Positions 33,056 to 43,975 of a DNA stretch of 64,000 nucleotides are shown piece by piece. Every line of letters begins with the position of its first letter. Positions within the stretch are counted from its first letter, which is position 1. Both the position numbers and the translations under genes were made by a program. The stretch spans positions 51,653,001 through 51,717,000 of the forward strand of contig CM075654.1 in NCBI GenBank assembly GCA_037953625.1, read 5' to 3'. Source of the DNA: Crotalaria pallida (lineage: Eukaryota; Streptophyta; Magnoliopsida; Fabales; Fabaceae). Below the pieces are notes generated by a model, which saw nothing but the letters and a program-made list of their open reading frames with translations, was not told where the DNA came from and searched no databases.

Positions 33056-34335
33056 GTAAGGATTAGTCAAGTGCTTCTCTTGTTCCTTCCCCTTGATCAT
33101 GGCTTGTCATTATTTTGTTTACTATGGTCACTTTCTCTATTTTCTAAGAATAAACATTGGGTTCATTATCTTTGGATGTCTTCACCATTTTTTTTCTAAG
33201 GACTAGGAGAGCTTTTAAACCTTCCTTATTTCACTTCCCAGTGTATTTTGACGCATCATTGAGTGGCTCTTGGTTGATATCAAGCTCGGTCGAAGCACTC
33301 CGGTTCTAGGACCCCAATCTCGGTTAAGGTTTTCACTTTCTTACTCACTTTTGAGGTAAGGAGTGGGTTATAGTGAGTATTACCATACTCTGGGGTTTAG
33401 TTTACGATATGCATATAATGGGTACTAAGAATTTATTTGCTAGATAGAATATTGCACCATAGGTTATTTAATAAATAGAATTTGTGAACTAAGAATAATA
33501 GGAATGATAATAAGAACATGCTTGAATTATGTTATTTGAGTTATAGAATAGAATGTTGATAATGTTGAGAACATGCCTGGATTGTGATGATTGATTTTCA
33601 ATGTATAACGGTGATAATTGGGTAACATGAATGTTTAAATGTAGTGTTTTAAGAGGGTAATGTAATTGTTAAAGAGTTTAAGAGTTGATAATGTTAAAAG
33701 AATGAAATGAATTATACCCGGGCGCAGTAAGTCGTGAGTGCACAGGAGTGCAGACGCAGTAGGTCGTGACCAGGGGAAAGAGTGAAAATGAATTATATCC
33801 GGACGCAGTAAGACGTGAGTGCACAGGGGTGCAGACGCAGTAGGTCGTGACGAGGGACATAATGAAATGAATTATACCCGGGCGCAGTAAGTCGTGATCG
33901 CGCAATGGTGCGAACGCAGTAGGTCGTGACCAGGGGAGAGTGAAACATACCCGGGCGCAGTAAGTCGTGATCGCGCAATGGTGCGAACGCAGTAGGTCGT
34001 GACCAGGGGAATAAGAAACATACCCGGGCGCAGTAAGCCGTACCTGCACGTTAGTGCGGACGCAGTAGGTCGTGACCAGGGACAGATTGAAAAGAATTAT
34101 GAATATGATTAAAGTGTAAGGAACAAAAGACTTTATGAAAATGATGTATAAGAATGAATATGCAAGATTGACTTGAGTAACCAATGGAATATTTTGATAA
34201 TGAATTGTGATATGTTGAGCTTTATTATATTGTGAATGAATTGCTAAATGTGTATGGTTTGCTATAGCATTATGTCGTATTTGGAAACTGCTTCCCCATT
34301 TTATGTGTAATACTCACTCCTTACTATTTCCACAT
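33056..34335 (+). other. LTR intron region, element Y 3' LTR (acceptor mutated)
   Basis: The donor CAAG|GTAAGG is kept at 33056 but the acceptor reads AT instead of AG at 34334-34335. The sister LTR retains AG. Confidence 0.5.
33715..34082. repeat. five-copy tandem repeat in 3' LTR Y
   Basis: Second copy of the 26706-27074 array, with small unit differences such as one degenerate CCGGACGC start. Confidence 0.88.
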
Positions 34336-34826
34336 GTACGGAGGCTGAGTTTGCACTTGATCAGGCCGAGCAAGAGTACTCTCCCTCACAAGGAGAGTAA
34401 GTTTCTTATATATATGTAGGACATGGGAATGTCCTGGGCCCGATGATGTGATTTGATTCATTTTTGTTGTATATATTGTATATAGCTTTTTGGGGGCCCA
34501 GGACGACTCCTTTTGGGTAGGAGTCTTATTTTGGGAAAAGTACCGTTTTCCACAACTTGTTAATATTTCCGCTATACTCTGATATTTTATACTTGCTATT
34601 CTGATGTGTGCACGAAGTTGCACAAGCTGTGATATATGTATATAGCCCTACTGGCTTCTGGAATTTGAAAATGTTATTGTTTATCAGGTCGCAGGAAAAA
34701 CCAGAATTTTGGGAAAGTCCTAAAAACAAACGAAACTCCGTCCGTTTGACGGAAGATTTTTATAAGTTTAAAAGAAAATTTTAAATTCACTATTTTATTT
34801 AAGGGTAATTAATGGTAGGTGTTACA

Positions 34827-34831
34827 GAAGG
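34827..34831. repeat. target-site duplication GAAGG (right) of element Y
   Basis: Matches 25390-25394. Confidence 0.93.
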
Positions 34832-35604
34832 TTTCCTTCAGCCGACAACTGAAGACTAATCCCATCCAAAATGGGTTTTACCTTTTTGTATAATATTTTA
34901 CTGTTATTTAATAAGAACTTTTACTTTATAATAAAAATAATAATAATTTGTACTTTCAAATAGTATTTGTTTATAAAAAGAAATATTATACGGTAAACTA
35001 GTTTATAAATCACAATAATTCATCCGTTTCTATTCTACCAACACTTTAACATTTAAATTATCATTTTCCATTCTAATCATTACTTTATCCGTTCATATAG
35101 ATAGATGGATAATCCCAAAATAAAAATTATAATTATTATATTTGTTTACTCAAATTTATGTAGTATCTTTTTCCTTGACATCCAATTTTGTCCCCCCAAC
35201 TAAAACAAAATATAAAAATATATAAAGATTTTTTAAAAAAAAAAGATTAAAATAATAACGAAAATAAAATAAATTTTTGAAAAGAAAAGATAATTTTTTT
35301 TAATAAAAAAGTTTGGTTAGTCTTTTTGAGGATAAAGATAAAATTTTGTGATCAAATTTATTTTTTTAACAAAAAATTGGAGTTGATCTTTAACAAAATT
35401 AGAAAGATAAAGTTGAGGAATAAAAGTAAATATTCTATTGGACTATAGGGTCTGTTAAAAAAAACCCCGATTTTCTTCACCTAATTTTTCCTATAATTAT
35501 AAATTATTATCATCATCATCATCATCATCATAAATAAATAGATAAATCATGATTCTTAATTCTTATCTTTATTTAAAAAGATTAAAACAATTCGAATTTA
35601 TTTA
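34832..35604. other. AT-rich spacer with (ATC)n microsatellite
   Basis: No gene seen. A (CAT)n run of about eight units lies at 35507-35531. Confidence 0.65.
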
Positions 35605-35747
35605 TGTAACATCCCAATTTCTGATTCCAAGCTTAATCAGAATAAGTTTAAGTTAGGACCAATGAAGGAATCAGTAGCAAATCATGTATAGGAGTTAAGA
35701 GTAATGCCTTAGAGTTAGAAGCCATCAATATATGAAAATTAGGTGAT

Positions 35748-35928
35748 GTAATTGATTACTTTGGGGTGGTAATCAATTACCAGCATTCTCTGAGAAACCC
35801 TAAATTTGAATTCAAGGAAGTAATCGATTAACTTGGAGGAGGTAATCGATTGCCTGCATTCTGTGAGGAGCCAAACAATTGTGAAATAAGGGAGGTAATC
35901 AATTACCTTGTAGGGTAATCGATTACCC
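35748..35928. repeat. TAATCGATTA palindromes in LTR Z U3
   Basis: Six or so copies, half of them decayed to AATCAATT or AATTGATT at the central CpG. Confidence 0.8.
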
Positions 35929-36614
35929 GTCGAGTTCTCAAGAAAAAAAAATAATAAGTGCCATGAGGAGGCTTCTTGAGGAAGTCATTCCTTCTCCACT
36001 ACATAATAACCAAGCTTCTTAGAGAAGCCTCATATGCCAACCACATATCATTTCTTTCTTGCAAAGAAAAGAGGAACATAAGGCAACAACAACAACACTT
36101 CATTATTCTCCCTCTTCATGAGACCACACTCTTTCTTCTTCTTCTTCTTCTCTCAAGGGCCAAGAGCACCAAGAGCTCATCACCCAACAACATCATCATC
36201 TCACATAAACCTTATACTCCAAGAACACCCACCATCACCAACACTTATCATCATCAAAAACACTCATTTTCATGGAGATCATTAAACACTTTAACCAAGC
36301 TCAAGAGTTCCATATTTCTCATCATCATCACCCGTACAACATCATCTCACCATCATCATTAAACCCTAAATCAAGATATGAGGATAGCAAGCACCTCAGC
36401 TCCATCACCAACCCAACCACACGCCAGCCTCATCATCACCATAACCAGGGAGGTCTACTTTCTATCATGCCTCCCTCTTAAGAAGCTATGGTTTTGGGGG
36501 TTTTAAGCTAAGTATGGAGGATACAAGGGCAAAGAAGAGGAAGTTAGGGCTAGGAGATTCAAAAGCTAAGAAGTAAGGCTAGGGCTTGAGGTTCATTATC
36601 TCTTATTGTATGAG

Positions 36615-38059
36615 GTAAGAAGGTGGTGTTACCTTGACTTAGGGTATAGTTTCTCTTTTGTTATAGTGATGACTAAGGGTAGAGGAATAAGTAGAATCTA
36701 AAACCTTAGGGTAGTTGATATGAATATTGAAAATGAGTATTTTGTAAAAAGAGAGGGAATATGTTTATAGCTTTATAGGAGTAAGGGAATATGTGTATAG
36801 GTAGACAAGAAACGAACGAATAAATAGATAATAAATGAGAAAGTGACTAAGAACATAGAGGTTGAACACTCATAATGAGAATAAAGGGAAATATGGATAA
36901 ATAATAGAGTAAGAATAATTAAAAGAAATAGAAACTCAGGAAGTATGATAAAGGATAAGAAAGAAAATGTAAAATGATAAATAAATGATGAAAAGAAAAT
37001 GAATATGGCCATGGAGGGCCTGAAATATTGATGCGTTGACTAATGATCCGTATGGGCTACACCGTCCCATTAGGCGTAAATGCACTGTTAGGTTGAAATG
37101 CCCTCTAGGTGGAAAGCCCCTTCAGGTGGAAAGCCCCTTCATGTGGAAATGCCCTTCAGGTGAAAAAGCCTGTTAGGTGAAGGGTGTGCCCACAGATCAT
37201 TATGCGCAATTAAAAGGATTTAAAGACTTGTGGAGTGGAGATGATTGTGAATGTGTGTGTGAATGGATTGTGTCATTATGTTTGAATTAATTGTGATTGT
37301 GGGTGTGCATGGTTTGTGTTATTATGTGTGTAGTGAAAGTCCTAACGGGTGTGTCCTAATGGTGGGAAATTCCTGAGGGGTGGATAAATTCTTGTTGGGT
37401 AAAAATTTATAATGGGTGGAAACTTCCTGTTGGGTGGGAAATGCCTGACAAGTGCGAAAGTCCTAATGGGAAAAAGAATAAAAGATGAAAAGATAGGAAA
37501 AAGCTAAGTGAAATAAAAGATAAATAGAAAGAATAGTATGATGAATAGTAGTAATTAGTGAATGGGGTCGAACAAGTGACATCAATGACTTAGGACCAGA
37601 AAAGAATAGGTCATGAATGACAAGTACTTAGATAGACAACGTGTACGAGGGACCCTTGCGTAGGGTGAAGTACTCAGAAATAGGAAGAATAGTAACTAAT
37701 GAATTAAATGAGGCTTAAGTTTAATGGAAATGGTTTAGGATAATTTAACAACTTAGGCATAAGAGAAGTTGATAGACATGTTATTAATTGGAAACTAGTA
37801 GGATGATAAGTAAAAGAAATATAGACTGTAGATGGTTAAGAGTAATGGAATAGACAACATATTATATGGAATAAGAATGGACATTAGTATATAAAGTTAG
37901 AGACAATATAAGGGCTAAGGGATTGTACAAGCATAACTAGTGAAATAAATTAATGGGGCAAAGACTTAAAATGAATTACCTTGGTTTATTGCTATACTTT
38001 TGTAGAATCTATTATTCTAAGTTCTGTGTAATACTACCCTTCTTGCTATTTTATTACAG
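36615..38059 (+). other. predicted LTR leader intron, family Z
   Basis: The donor TGAG|GTAAGAAGG is at 36615 and the acceptor TTATTACAG|GTGCAG ends at 38059, with CTAC about 30 bases upstream. Length is 1445 bases. Confidence 0.5.
37057..37470. repeat. tandem repeats in LTR Z intron
   Basis: Two blocks (about 37057-37180 and 37335-37470) of a 15-17-base unit such as AGGTGGAAAGCCCCTTC or GTGGAAATTCCTG. The first resembles the reverse complement of LARD LTR sequence near 600-680, so Z and the LARD family look distantly related. Confidence 0.7.
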
Positions 38060-38098
38060 GTGCAGAAGGAGCTTACACAAGTCGTGGCCGAGCAGGAG

Positions 38099-38121
38099 TA
38101 CACTCTACATCGTGGAGTGTA
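38099..38121 (+). promoter_or_regulatory. LTR leader hairpin, family Z
   Basis: Arms TACACTCTAC and GTGGAGTGTA pair over 10 bp (one G-U) around an ATC loop, following GCCGAGCAGGAG, 39 bases after the predicted acceptor. Confidence 0.65.
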
Positions 38122-38410
38122 TTTAGTAAGGGGTTTTAGTTGGAGAACTTTATGTAAATATATTCAATTTATCTTTTCGGAAGCTAAATAACTACAATAG
38201 CTAGTTTATATTTTTGGAACTGATGTAATGAATGAACTGAATTATATTTTGGCCCTACTGGCCTACTGTTGTTTAAACGAAAGTTTTCATGCAGGTTAAA
38301 CAGGAAAGGTATATTTTGGGAATGTCCCTAGAACAAAGTAAACTCCGTTCGATTTTACGGAGATTTTCATAAGTATATAATTAACTAAGAGTTTTAAGGA
38401 AAATAAAGAA

Positions 38411-38647
38411 AGTGCTCTAGCCTTGGTCCAGGACATAGGGAATGAAGTTCCCACAGAAGCTGCAGACCCATCTGATGGAAAGACCAGTGTGATGGATGGA
38501 AAAGACCTTGCTGTGGTCAATAAACCTGAAGTGTTGATTGATGTAGAAAATGGTGGATGGATTCAGGTTCAGACCAGAAGCAAAGCTCAAACAAAACTAG
38601 ACCAGAATAAGGGTGGTTCACACCCAAGTTCGGTTCCTCATGGATAG
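38411..38647 (+). pseudogene. LINE ORF1 C-terminus, 5'-truncated
   Basis: An open frame enters from about 38402 without a start and ends with TAG at 38645-38647. The last residues include a GGWIQVQTRSK stretch of the kind found near the C-terminus of plant L1 ORF1 proteins (RNA-binding partner of ORF2). The 5' part of ORF1, with its zinc knuckle, is absent, as is typical of 5'-truncated LINE insertions. Its stop overlaps the ORF2 start at 38640 (ATGGATAG). Confidence 0.6.
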
Positions 38648-40215
38648 CCTTGCATCATGGAACATCCGAGGACTGAATGGTCCTCACAAACAGCAAGAAG
38701 TTGCTGATTTTGTAAGTAAATTTAATATTGGTTTACTTAGTATCTTAGAAAATAAACTGAGACCTAATGCCTTCCTAGATGTATATAACCGTATTGCTCA
38801 AGGTTGGGGATCCTACTTGAATTTTAATGACAGCCAGCTTGGTAGAATCTGGATTCTTTGGAAACCAGACATCTTTACAGTTACTATTATTGCAAGTTCA
38901 GCTCAGTATGTTCTTGGTCATGTGCTCTGCAAGCAGGACCAGTCTGAGTTTTTTATAACTTGGGTGTATGCTGCCAATGATGCTGATGCAAGGAAAGAAT
39001 TATGGGTTGTTTTGTCAGGGATTGCAAGTATAGTGTCTATCCCTTGGATTGTCCCTGGTGATTTTAATGTGTGCCTTGGCCCACAAGAAAAGATTGGTGG
39101 CTGTCAAACCAATTTTGCTCATGTTTCTGATTTCAAACAATGTCTTGACCAGTGCAATTTGGATGACCTTAAATATAATGGATGCTTTTACACCTGGAGT
39201 AATAAGCAATTTGGCAGAGATAGAATTATGGCTAAATTGGATAGAGTGTTAGTAAATGATAACTGGACTCATATTTGGCCTGATACTGATGCTACTTTCT
39301 TGCCATCTGGGGTTTCTGACCACTCTCCACTCATTCTTAACTGGAATGCTGTGAGAAGGCCTAGAAATACTGGTTTCAAATTTTTCAATTTGTGGTGCCA
39401 GGATGAAACGTATGATGACATTGTGAAGGCAGTTTGGAGAAAGAGAATAAAGGGGAATGGTGTGGAGAGAATTATCAAAAAACTAAGTCTGTTGCAAAAG
39501 CCTTTTCGTGAGCTCAACAGATCCAGGTTTGCTAAGATTGACCAGAAGGAATTTGAGCTGAGACACAAGTTGGAGACTATCCAAAATGCAATTGATTCAA
39601 ACCCTCAGGATTTAGACCTCCAGGCTGAAGAGAGACAGGTCTATCTGGAGTATATGCAGGTGAAAAAGAAAGCTATTATTTTCTTGAGGCAAAAGGCTAA
39701 ACAAAGATGGCTTGAGGAAGGTGACCAGAACACATCCTTCTTCCCTAATGCAATTAAGCAGAGGCAGCTCAGGAATAGAATTTTTAGGCTCACTGGCTCT
39801 AATGGTGAGATCCTTAAAAATACTGAAGATATAAATGAGGCTTTCAAATTGCATTATGAGCAGTTCTTTAAAGCAAAGCAGCACACTTGGAATTTTACCG
39901 AGGCTGAAATAGCAGAAGAAAATGTTCTATCAGTCAACCAACAACTCCAACTGCTGAAGCCTTTCTCTAAAGATGAGGCCAGGTTGGCTCTGTTTGATAT
40001 TCACAAGGACAGCTCACCAGGCCCTGATGGCTTCGGGTCTGGTTTTTTCCAGGCTTATTGGAATGTGATTCAGAATGATTGTTTTGAAGCAGTTTAGGAT
40101 TTTATGAGGGATGGCATTTTTCCCTCAAGCTTGAATGAAACCAACTTGGTAATGATTCCAAAGAATGATTGTGCAAACATGGTAACTGATTTTCGACCTA
40201 TTTCATGCTATAATA
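38640..40215 (+). pseudogene. L1-type LINE ORF2: endonuclease and start of RT, interrupted
   Basis: The protein nicks target DNA and reverse-transcribes LINE RNA. An AP-type endonuclease spans about residues 1-235 from the ATG at 38640: SWNIRG near 6, ENKL near 40, VPGDFNV near 137, KLDRVLV and the SDHSPL motif near 225 are present, so the nuclease domain looks intact. A coiled linker follows, then the RT N-terminal block DSSPGPDGFGSGFF (about 460). An in-frame TAG at 40095-40097 breaks RT; the frame then continues through FRPISCYN, where element A interrupts it at 40216. The remaining RT should resume beyond A, outside the window. The longer ORF from 38613 includes nine codons upstream that I treat as leader. 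Confidence 0.9.
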
Positions 40216-40933
40216 TGTGACACCCTTCTCATTATCCAGTAATTAATATACTAATTATACTATTATATCGGATAATATATGGACTTGTAAGTATTTAGAA
40301 AATGTAGAAATAAAATTTCCCTTCAAGGCGGGTGCACAATCAAAATATGGAGCTCTTGGAGAGAGTAATTCGTATCATTTAAAACATTGTATTGAATTCG
40401 GCATTTGCTAAAATAAGAAAATCTTTTCATAAATCCGGATAGCATCGGTGCTTTCGAAAACATATTGACATAGTAAAATTAAACGATGCATATCCATTCT
40501 TTCTTTTGCGGAACTGATACCATTTAAATAACACAACCGAATCCGTTAATTAATCTTTATCAGAGTGAGCGGAAAGGGTAGGACTATGCACAGTTGTAAT
40601 ATGAACATAAATTATATATATATATATATACATAAGTCATGTAATACATAGTCCCAGTAGTCATGTCTCCAAGATTCCCATACAAGTCCATAACAGATCT
40701 ATATCAAAATATAACCATAGCCCTAGAGCTTTCAAAAGCATATCTACAATATATACAAATCAAAATATGAACTCTAGAGGTGGTCACATAGATCTGACAG
40801 CAACAGTAGTAGTAGTGATAGTAGTAGCGGTCTCCAGGTAGCAACAGAAAACATCAACAGCAGCAGCAGTGTCTCCTCCACAGCATCCCCACATCGGATC
40901 CCCTGATCCTCATCATATACCATATACACATGC

Positions 40934-41404
40934 CTAGGGATCATCATCCCTCCACTGACTCCCGGTGGAATGAACGACAGGCTCACCTCCGCTCTCGTCC
41001 TCCATGGGATCCTCCTCGATCTCATCCGATGGAGAGTGTACCCTACCACTGGGTACGGGGTCAGGAGATGGTGTGACCCTAACTGGGCTCCTCGGATCAG
41101 AAGGGGGAGTCTCCTCGCGGACGACTCTCGAAGAAAAAGGGTGTGAGCGGGTAGGTCTAAAACGAAAGCTGTGATAAGAGCGAGCTGGTCGTGTGGGAGG
41201 TGGTCCAAGATATGTGTAAAACGGTGGTACGTGCATAGTGTATATGATGGGAATCCTAAATCTACGAGGACGAAATCGAATCAGCGTGTTCGGGTGGTAG
41301 AAGGTAACCTCCACCTCTCCCTCGAACACCGCGCGATGGTCCTCATAGATCCATGTGCCACTAGGAAGTGGTCGGATCTCGATGCAAGCGATGTAACGTG
41401 ACAT
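40934..41404 (-). CDS. LTR-encoded 156-aa Arg/Pro-rich protein, unknown function
   Basis: I do not recognise this protein. It starts at ATG 41404, just after a predicted splice acceptor (CTTGTAG|GTGATG), and is in element sense. The N-terminal half is mixed alpha/beta-like (SRYIACIEIRPLPSGTWIYE), the middle is Arg/Pro/Tyr-rich (FRPRRFRIP, PPPTRPARSYHSFRFRP) and the C-terminal third is acidic and Ser/Pro-rich (SPSDEIEEDP), ending WRDDDP. No signal peptide or membrane segment. The same ORF with the same length sits in solo LTR C (60703-61173) with 8 residue changes and about 31 synonymous codon changes by hand count, which points to coding constraint. An overlapping frame is much less conserved. 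In the 5' LTR it would sit in the leader before gag. A role in RNA packaging or regulation is only a guess. Confidence 0.6.
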   Translation of the reverse strand: MSRYIACIEIRPLPSGTWIYEDHRAVFEGEVEVTFYHPNTLIRFRPRRFRIPIIYTMHVPPFYTYLGPPPTRPARSYHSFRFRPTRSHPFSSRVVREETPPSDPRSPVRVTPSPDPVPSGRVHSPSDEIEEDPMEDESGGEPVVHSTGSQWRDDDP

Positions 41405-42005
41405 CACCTACAAGGGCATAGGGGTAAGCATTTCTATACACATAATCAATAGAGCATAAATGTATGTATAATGTGAAGGTATAAACATGCAACAATAAAC
41501 AACAATCACATTTAGCATTTAGCAGAAATAGGATGCAAGTAAGATGCTCATACTTATTTCATTTATCACTCTTAGTTTAAATGAGTGGCATGATGTATGA
41601 ACTTAGCTCTCAAACCTATCTCCATCATTCTATGTCACTCTCTGACGTCCATCCTTTACTTCGTCCAGCACTCAACCGTGCGTTGTACTCCTAGGTGTAC
41701 AACATTCGTACATTCACCAAGAATGTACACGACAAGCTTGGAATCCATGCCACCCGAGCATGTCCCGTCAACCAAACGGCCCGTCATCCAAACGGTATAA
41801 CCATATCGGCATCCACTAAGCCGACCACGTCGTCAACCATAACGTGTCATCAAGCAAGCCATCAATTGGCACTCGTCATTCAAACGAAAATTTATCATAT
41901 CATCAATCAGGTTCCTTTAAGTCTTAGATCACTTGGATTATTGTCATTTAAGTATTAATCAATAATTCAGAATTAAAAATGGTATTTTAATATTCTGGGT
42001 AAAAT

Positions 42006-42333
42006 ACTCGAGTGTTCCTCAGAACACTCGAGTGTTCTACAGTTATTTCCAGATTACTCGAGTGTTCCTCAGTTACTCGAGTTGTTCATGCCTTTCTGAG
42101 GATTTGGGTTTCAGATTCATAAAAATACTCGAGTGATTCATGAGTACTCGAGTGTTCTTCATCAATGCCAGAACACTCGAGTGACCCCTGCATTACTCGA
42201 GTGGTTTGCTATAGAGTGTCCCCATGCATTAGTTAATACTCGAGTTCTGGGCCTGGTATTCGATTGTTCTTACACAAAATACATTGTTTTATCAAAGTTT
42301 TACTCGAGTATCAAGCCAAGTACTCGAGTCTTT
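42006..42333. repeat. ACTCGAGT array in LTR A intron
   Basis: About a dozen ACTCGAGT palindromes or near matches, 20-40 bases apart. Another pair lies in U3 at 48631-48662. Confidence 0.88.
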
Positions 42334-42876
42334 TCTTGCAGAACAGACTGGAAACTTGGAGCCCGTTTGATTGTGTTTTGGTTTTTTTGTTTTCGAAACT
42401 ATTTTGTAATGTTGTTTTTAAGAATTGTTTTTCAGAATAAAAAAACAAAAAATTCCGTTTGGTAATACTATTTTGAAAACAGTTTTAAAAACTAAAGAAC
42501 AAAAAAATTCGTTTGGTAAATATGTTCTGAAAACATGTTTTTAAAACAAAAAAACAGAAAATTCATTTGGTTTGTAATTTTTTTTTTAATCTCATTTTAT
42601 ACTTTCTTTGATAATGTTAAAGAACCAAAAGACATGTACATGTTTATTAATCAAAATAATATAAAATCACGTTCAACATATTGAGTTTCTAAGAAAATCA
42701 GCTATTTTCTATAAACAAAAATTCACTTTACTCATAAAAATAACCAAATAACTACTTGATAATGTCACTTGAGTTCCTAACCAACTATTACAATTATACC
42801 TTATAAACACTTTAGGTACAAACTTAAAGTTAAAACAAGTACGATTATATGAATAATGAGAGTCCAATTTAATAAG

Positions 42877-43865
42877 CTAAATTGCAGAATTGTTATGTGC
42901 TACCCACATCCTATTTGCAATACGATCACGACATTCTGCCATTCTTGTTGCACCATCATTAGATAATCTTGACAAGTTGTCAATGCTTGAACTTGGTACC
43001 TCTATGCGAGAAGCTTCCCTCATAGTCTCTAATTGTGCAAGATCCATATCTTCCCACATTGTAAATAAATCATCACCTAAATTCCACTTACGTATATAGT
43101 TATGAATAGCGCAACATGCTATCACTATAAGTCGTTGCCTAGAAGGTTTATATGGAGGCATTAACTTTAAAATAGGAAACCTGCTCTTCAATACACCAAA
43201 GCAACGCTCAATAGTCATTCTTAAAGAGGAGTGCCTGTAGTTAAATAACTCTTCACGACTTCTTGGCTGTCTACCTTGACCTCTATATTGTTCTGTATGA
43301 TATCTTTGACCTCGATAAGGGGGAAGAAATCCTTCTATGCAAGAATAACCAGAATCCACGAGAAAGAATTTTCCTACATAAATAAGTGTACATAACATTC
43401 AATATGATACAAGATCATTTAATCAAAATAATTCAACTTTAATAAGATTCGTATTCACCTCGAGATGGCCATGGAAATTGTGCATTTGGATTGGTAACCG
43501 CATCTAAAAAAACTTTTGCATCGTGTGCACTTCCTTCCCATCCCGTGTAAACAAATGTGAACATCATATTGAAATCACAAGCACACATAACATTTTGAGT
43601 GACGATTGACTTTCTACCTCTACACGAGGTTTGTTTTTCAGAAGGAACCCATGCACTAATATGCGTACCATCAATTGCTCCTACACACTTCTATAAAAAT
43701 AATCGAAAAAAATAGATTAAAGCAAGAAGGGGAAAAAAGAGAACATGAATATTCTAATTTTAGAAAGTCATACCTTGAACCAAGGGTAATATATTGGCTT
43801 ACTTTTAACTTTGTCGGGTAATTCTTCGGTATCTTGTTTTATCAGCTCCTTTCCCAATCGACATA
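42877..43865 (-). pseudogene. Harbinger transposase (DDE_Tnp_4), N-terminus missing
   Basis: Three exons on the minus strand are supported by splice sites: 43774-43865 (ends TTCAAG|GTATGA), 43459-43690 (starts after TTTTATAG, ends CTCGAG|GTGAAT) and 42877-43373 (starts after TATGTAG). Together they encode an in-frame DDE nuclease: GAIDGTHIS with the first Asp, the WEGSAHDAKV block, FLVDSGY and the YRHSSLRMTIERCFGVLKSR block with the final Glu, then the tail to the stop at 42877. This domain cuts and joins transposon ends. The first exon begins at a splice acceptor (TTCAG), and the usual upstream exons with the helix-turn-helix are not found between it and the MYB gene, so the gene seems N-terminally deleted. 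The catalytic residues look intact. Confidence 0.82.
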
Positions 43866-43975
43866 CTGAATTACAATTGGGACACAAGTATTCACAATTA
43901 CAAAACTGAATTGTACTTTTGAGAACATAAAAAGGTGTGTTCCTAAATGACTCTCAAATAAAGATATCTCTTAAA

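Larger units (their letters stand above)
25395..34826 (+). mobile_element. Tekay-like Ty3/Gypsy retrotransposon Y, complete but coding-defective
   Basis: A 9.4-kb element flanked by GAAGG, with LTRs of 2423 and 2427 bp, a Met-tRNA primer-binding site, gag, protease, reverse transcriptase, RNase H, integrase and a C-terminal chromodomain-like region. The order and the chromodomain place it with chromoviruses of the Tekay/Del clade. The LTRs differ at only a few dozen sites by eye, so insertion is recent, yet gag-pol has two frameshifts and two in-frame stops. Confidence 0.93.
32400..34826 (+). repeat. 3' LTR of element Y
   Basis: It matches the 5' LTR with a few dozen differences, including a longer A-run near 32680 and loss of the acceptor AG (CACAT for CACAG at 34331-34335). 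It is followed by GAAGG. Confidence 0.93.
35605..38410 (+). repeat. LTR of Gypsy family Z, 3' end missing
   Basis: It starts TGTAACATCCC at 35605 and carries U3 palindromes (35748-35928), a C/T-rich leader with CAT/ATC runs, a donor at 36615, intronic repeats and an acceptor at 38059. The sequence runs into a LINE at about 38405 before the expected GGTGTTACA end and primer-binding site. The rest probably lies beyond the LINE and the elements nested in it. The open frames 35976-36362 and 36272-36481 are low-complexity (His/Thr/Ser runs) and are not called. Confidence 0.75.

Noticed and set aside
35976..36362. 128-codon frame in LTR Z
   Set aside because: CAT/ATC/CTT simple-sequence runs in a leader region generate it; no domain.
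40774..41208. 144-codon minus-strand frame overlapping the LTR ORF, and its counterpart at 60546-60977
   Set aside because: Between the two LTRs this frame diverges strongly in sequence and end, while the 156-codon frame is conserved, so it is a shadow.
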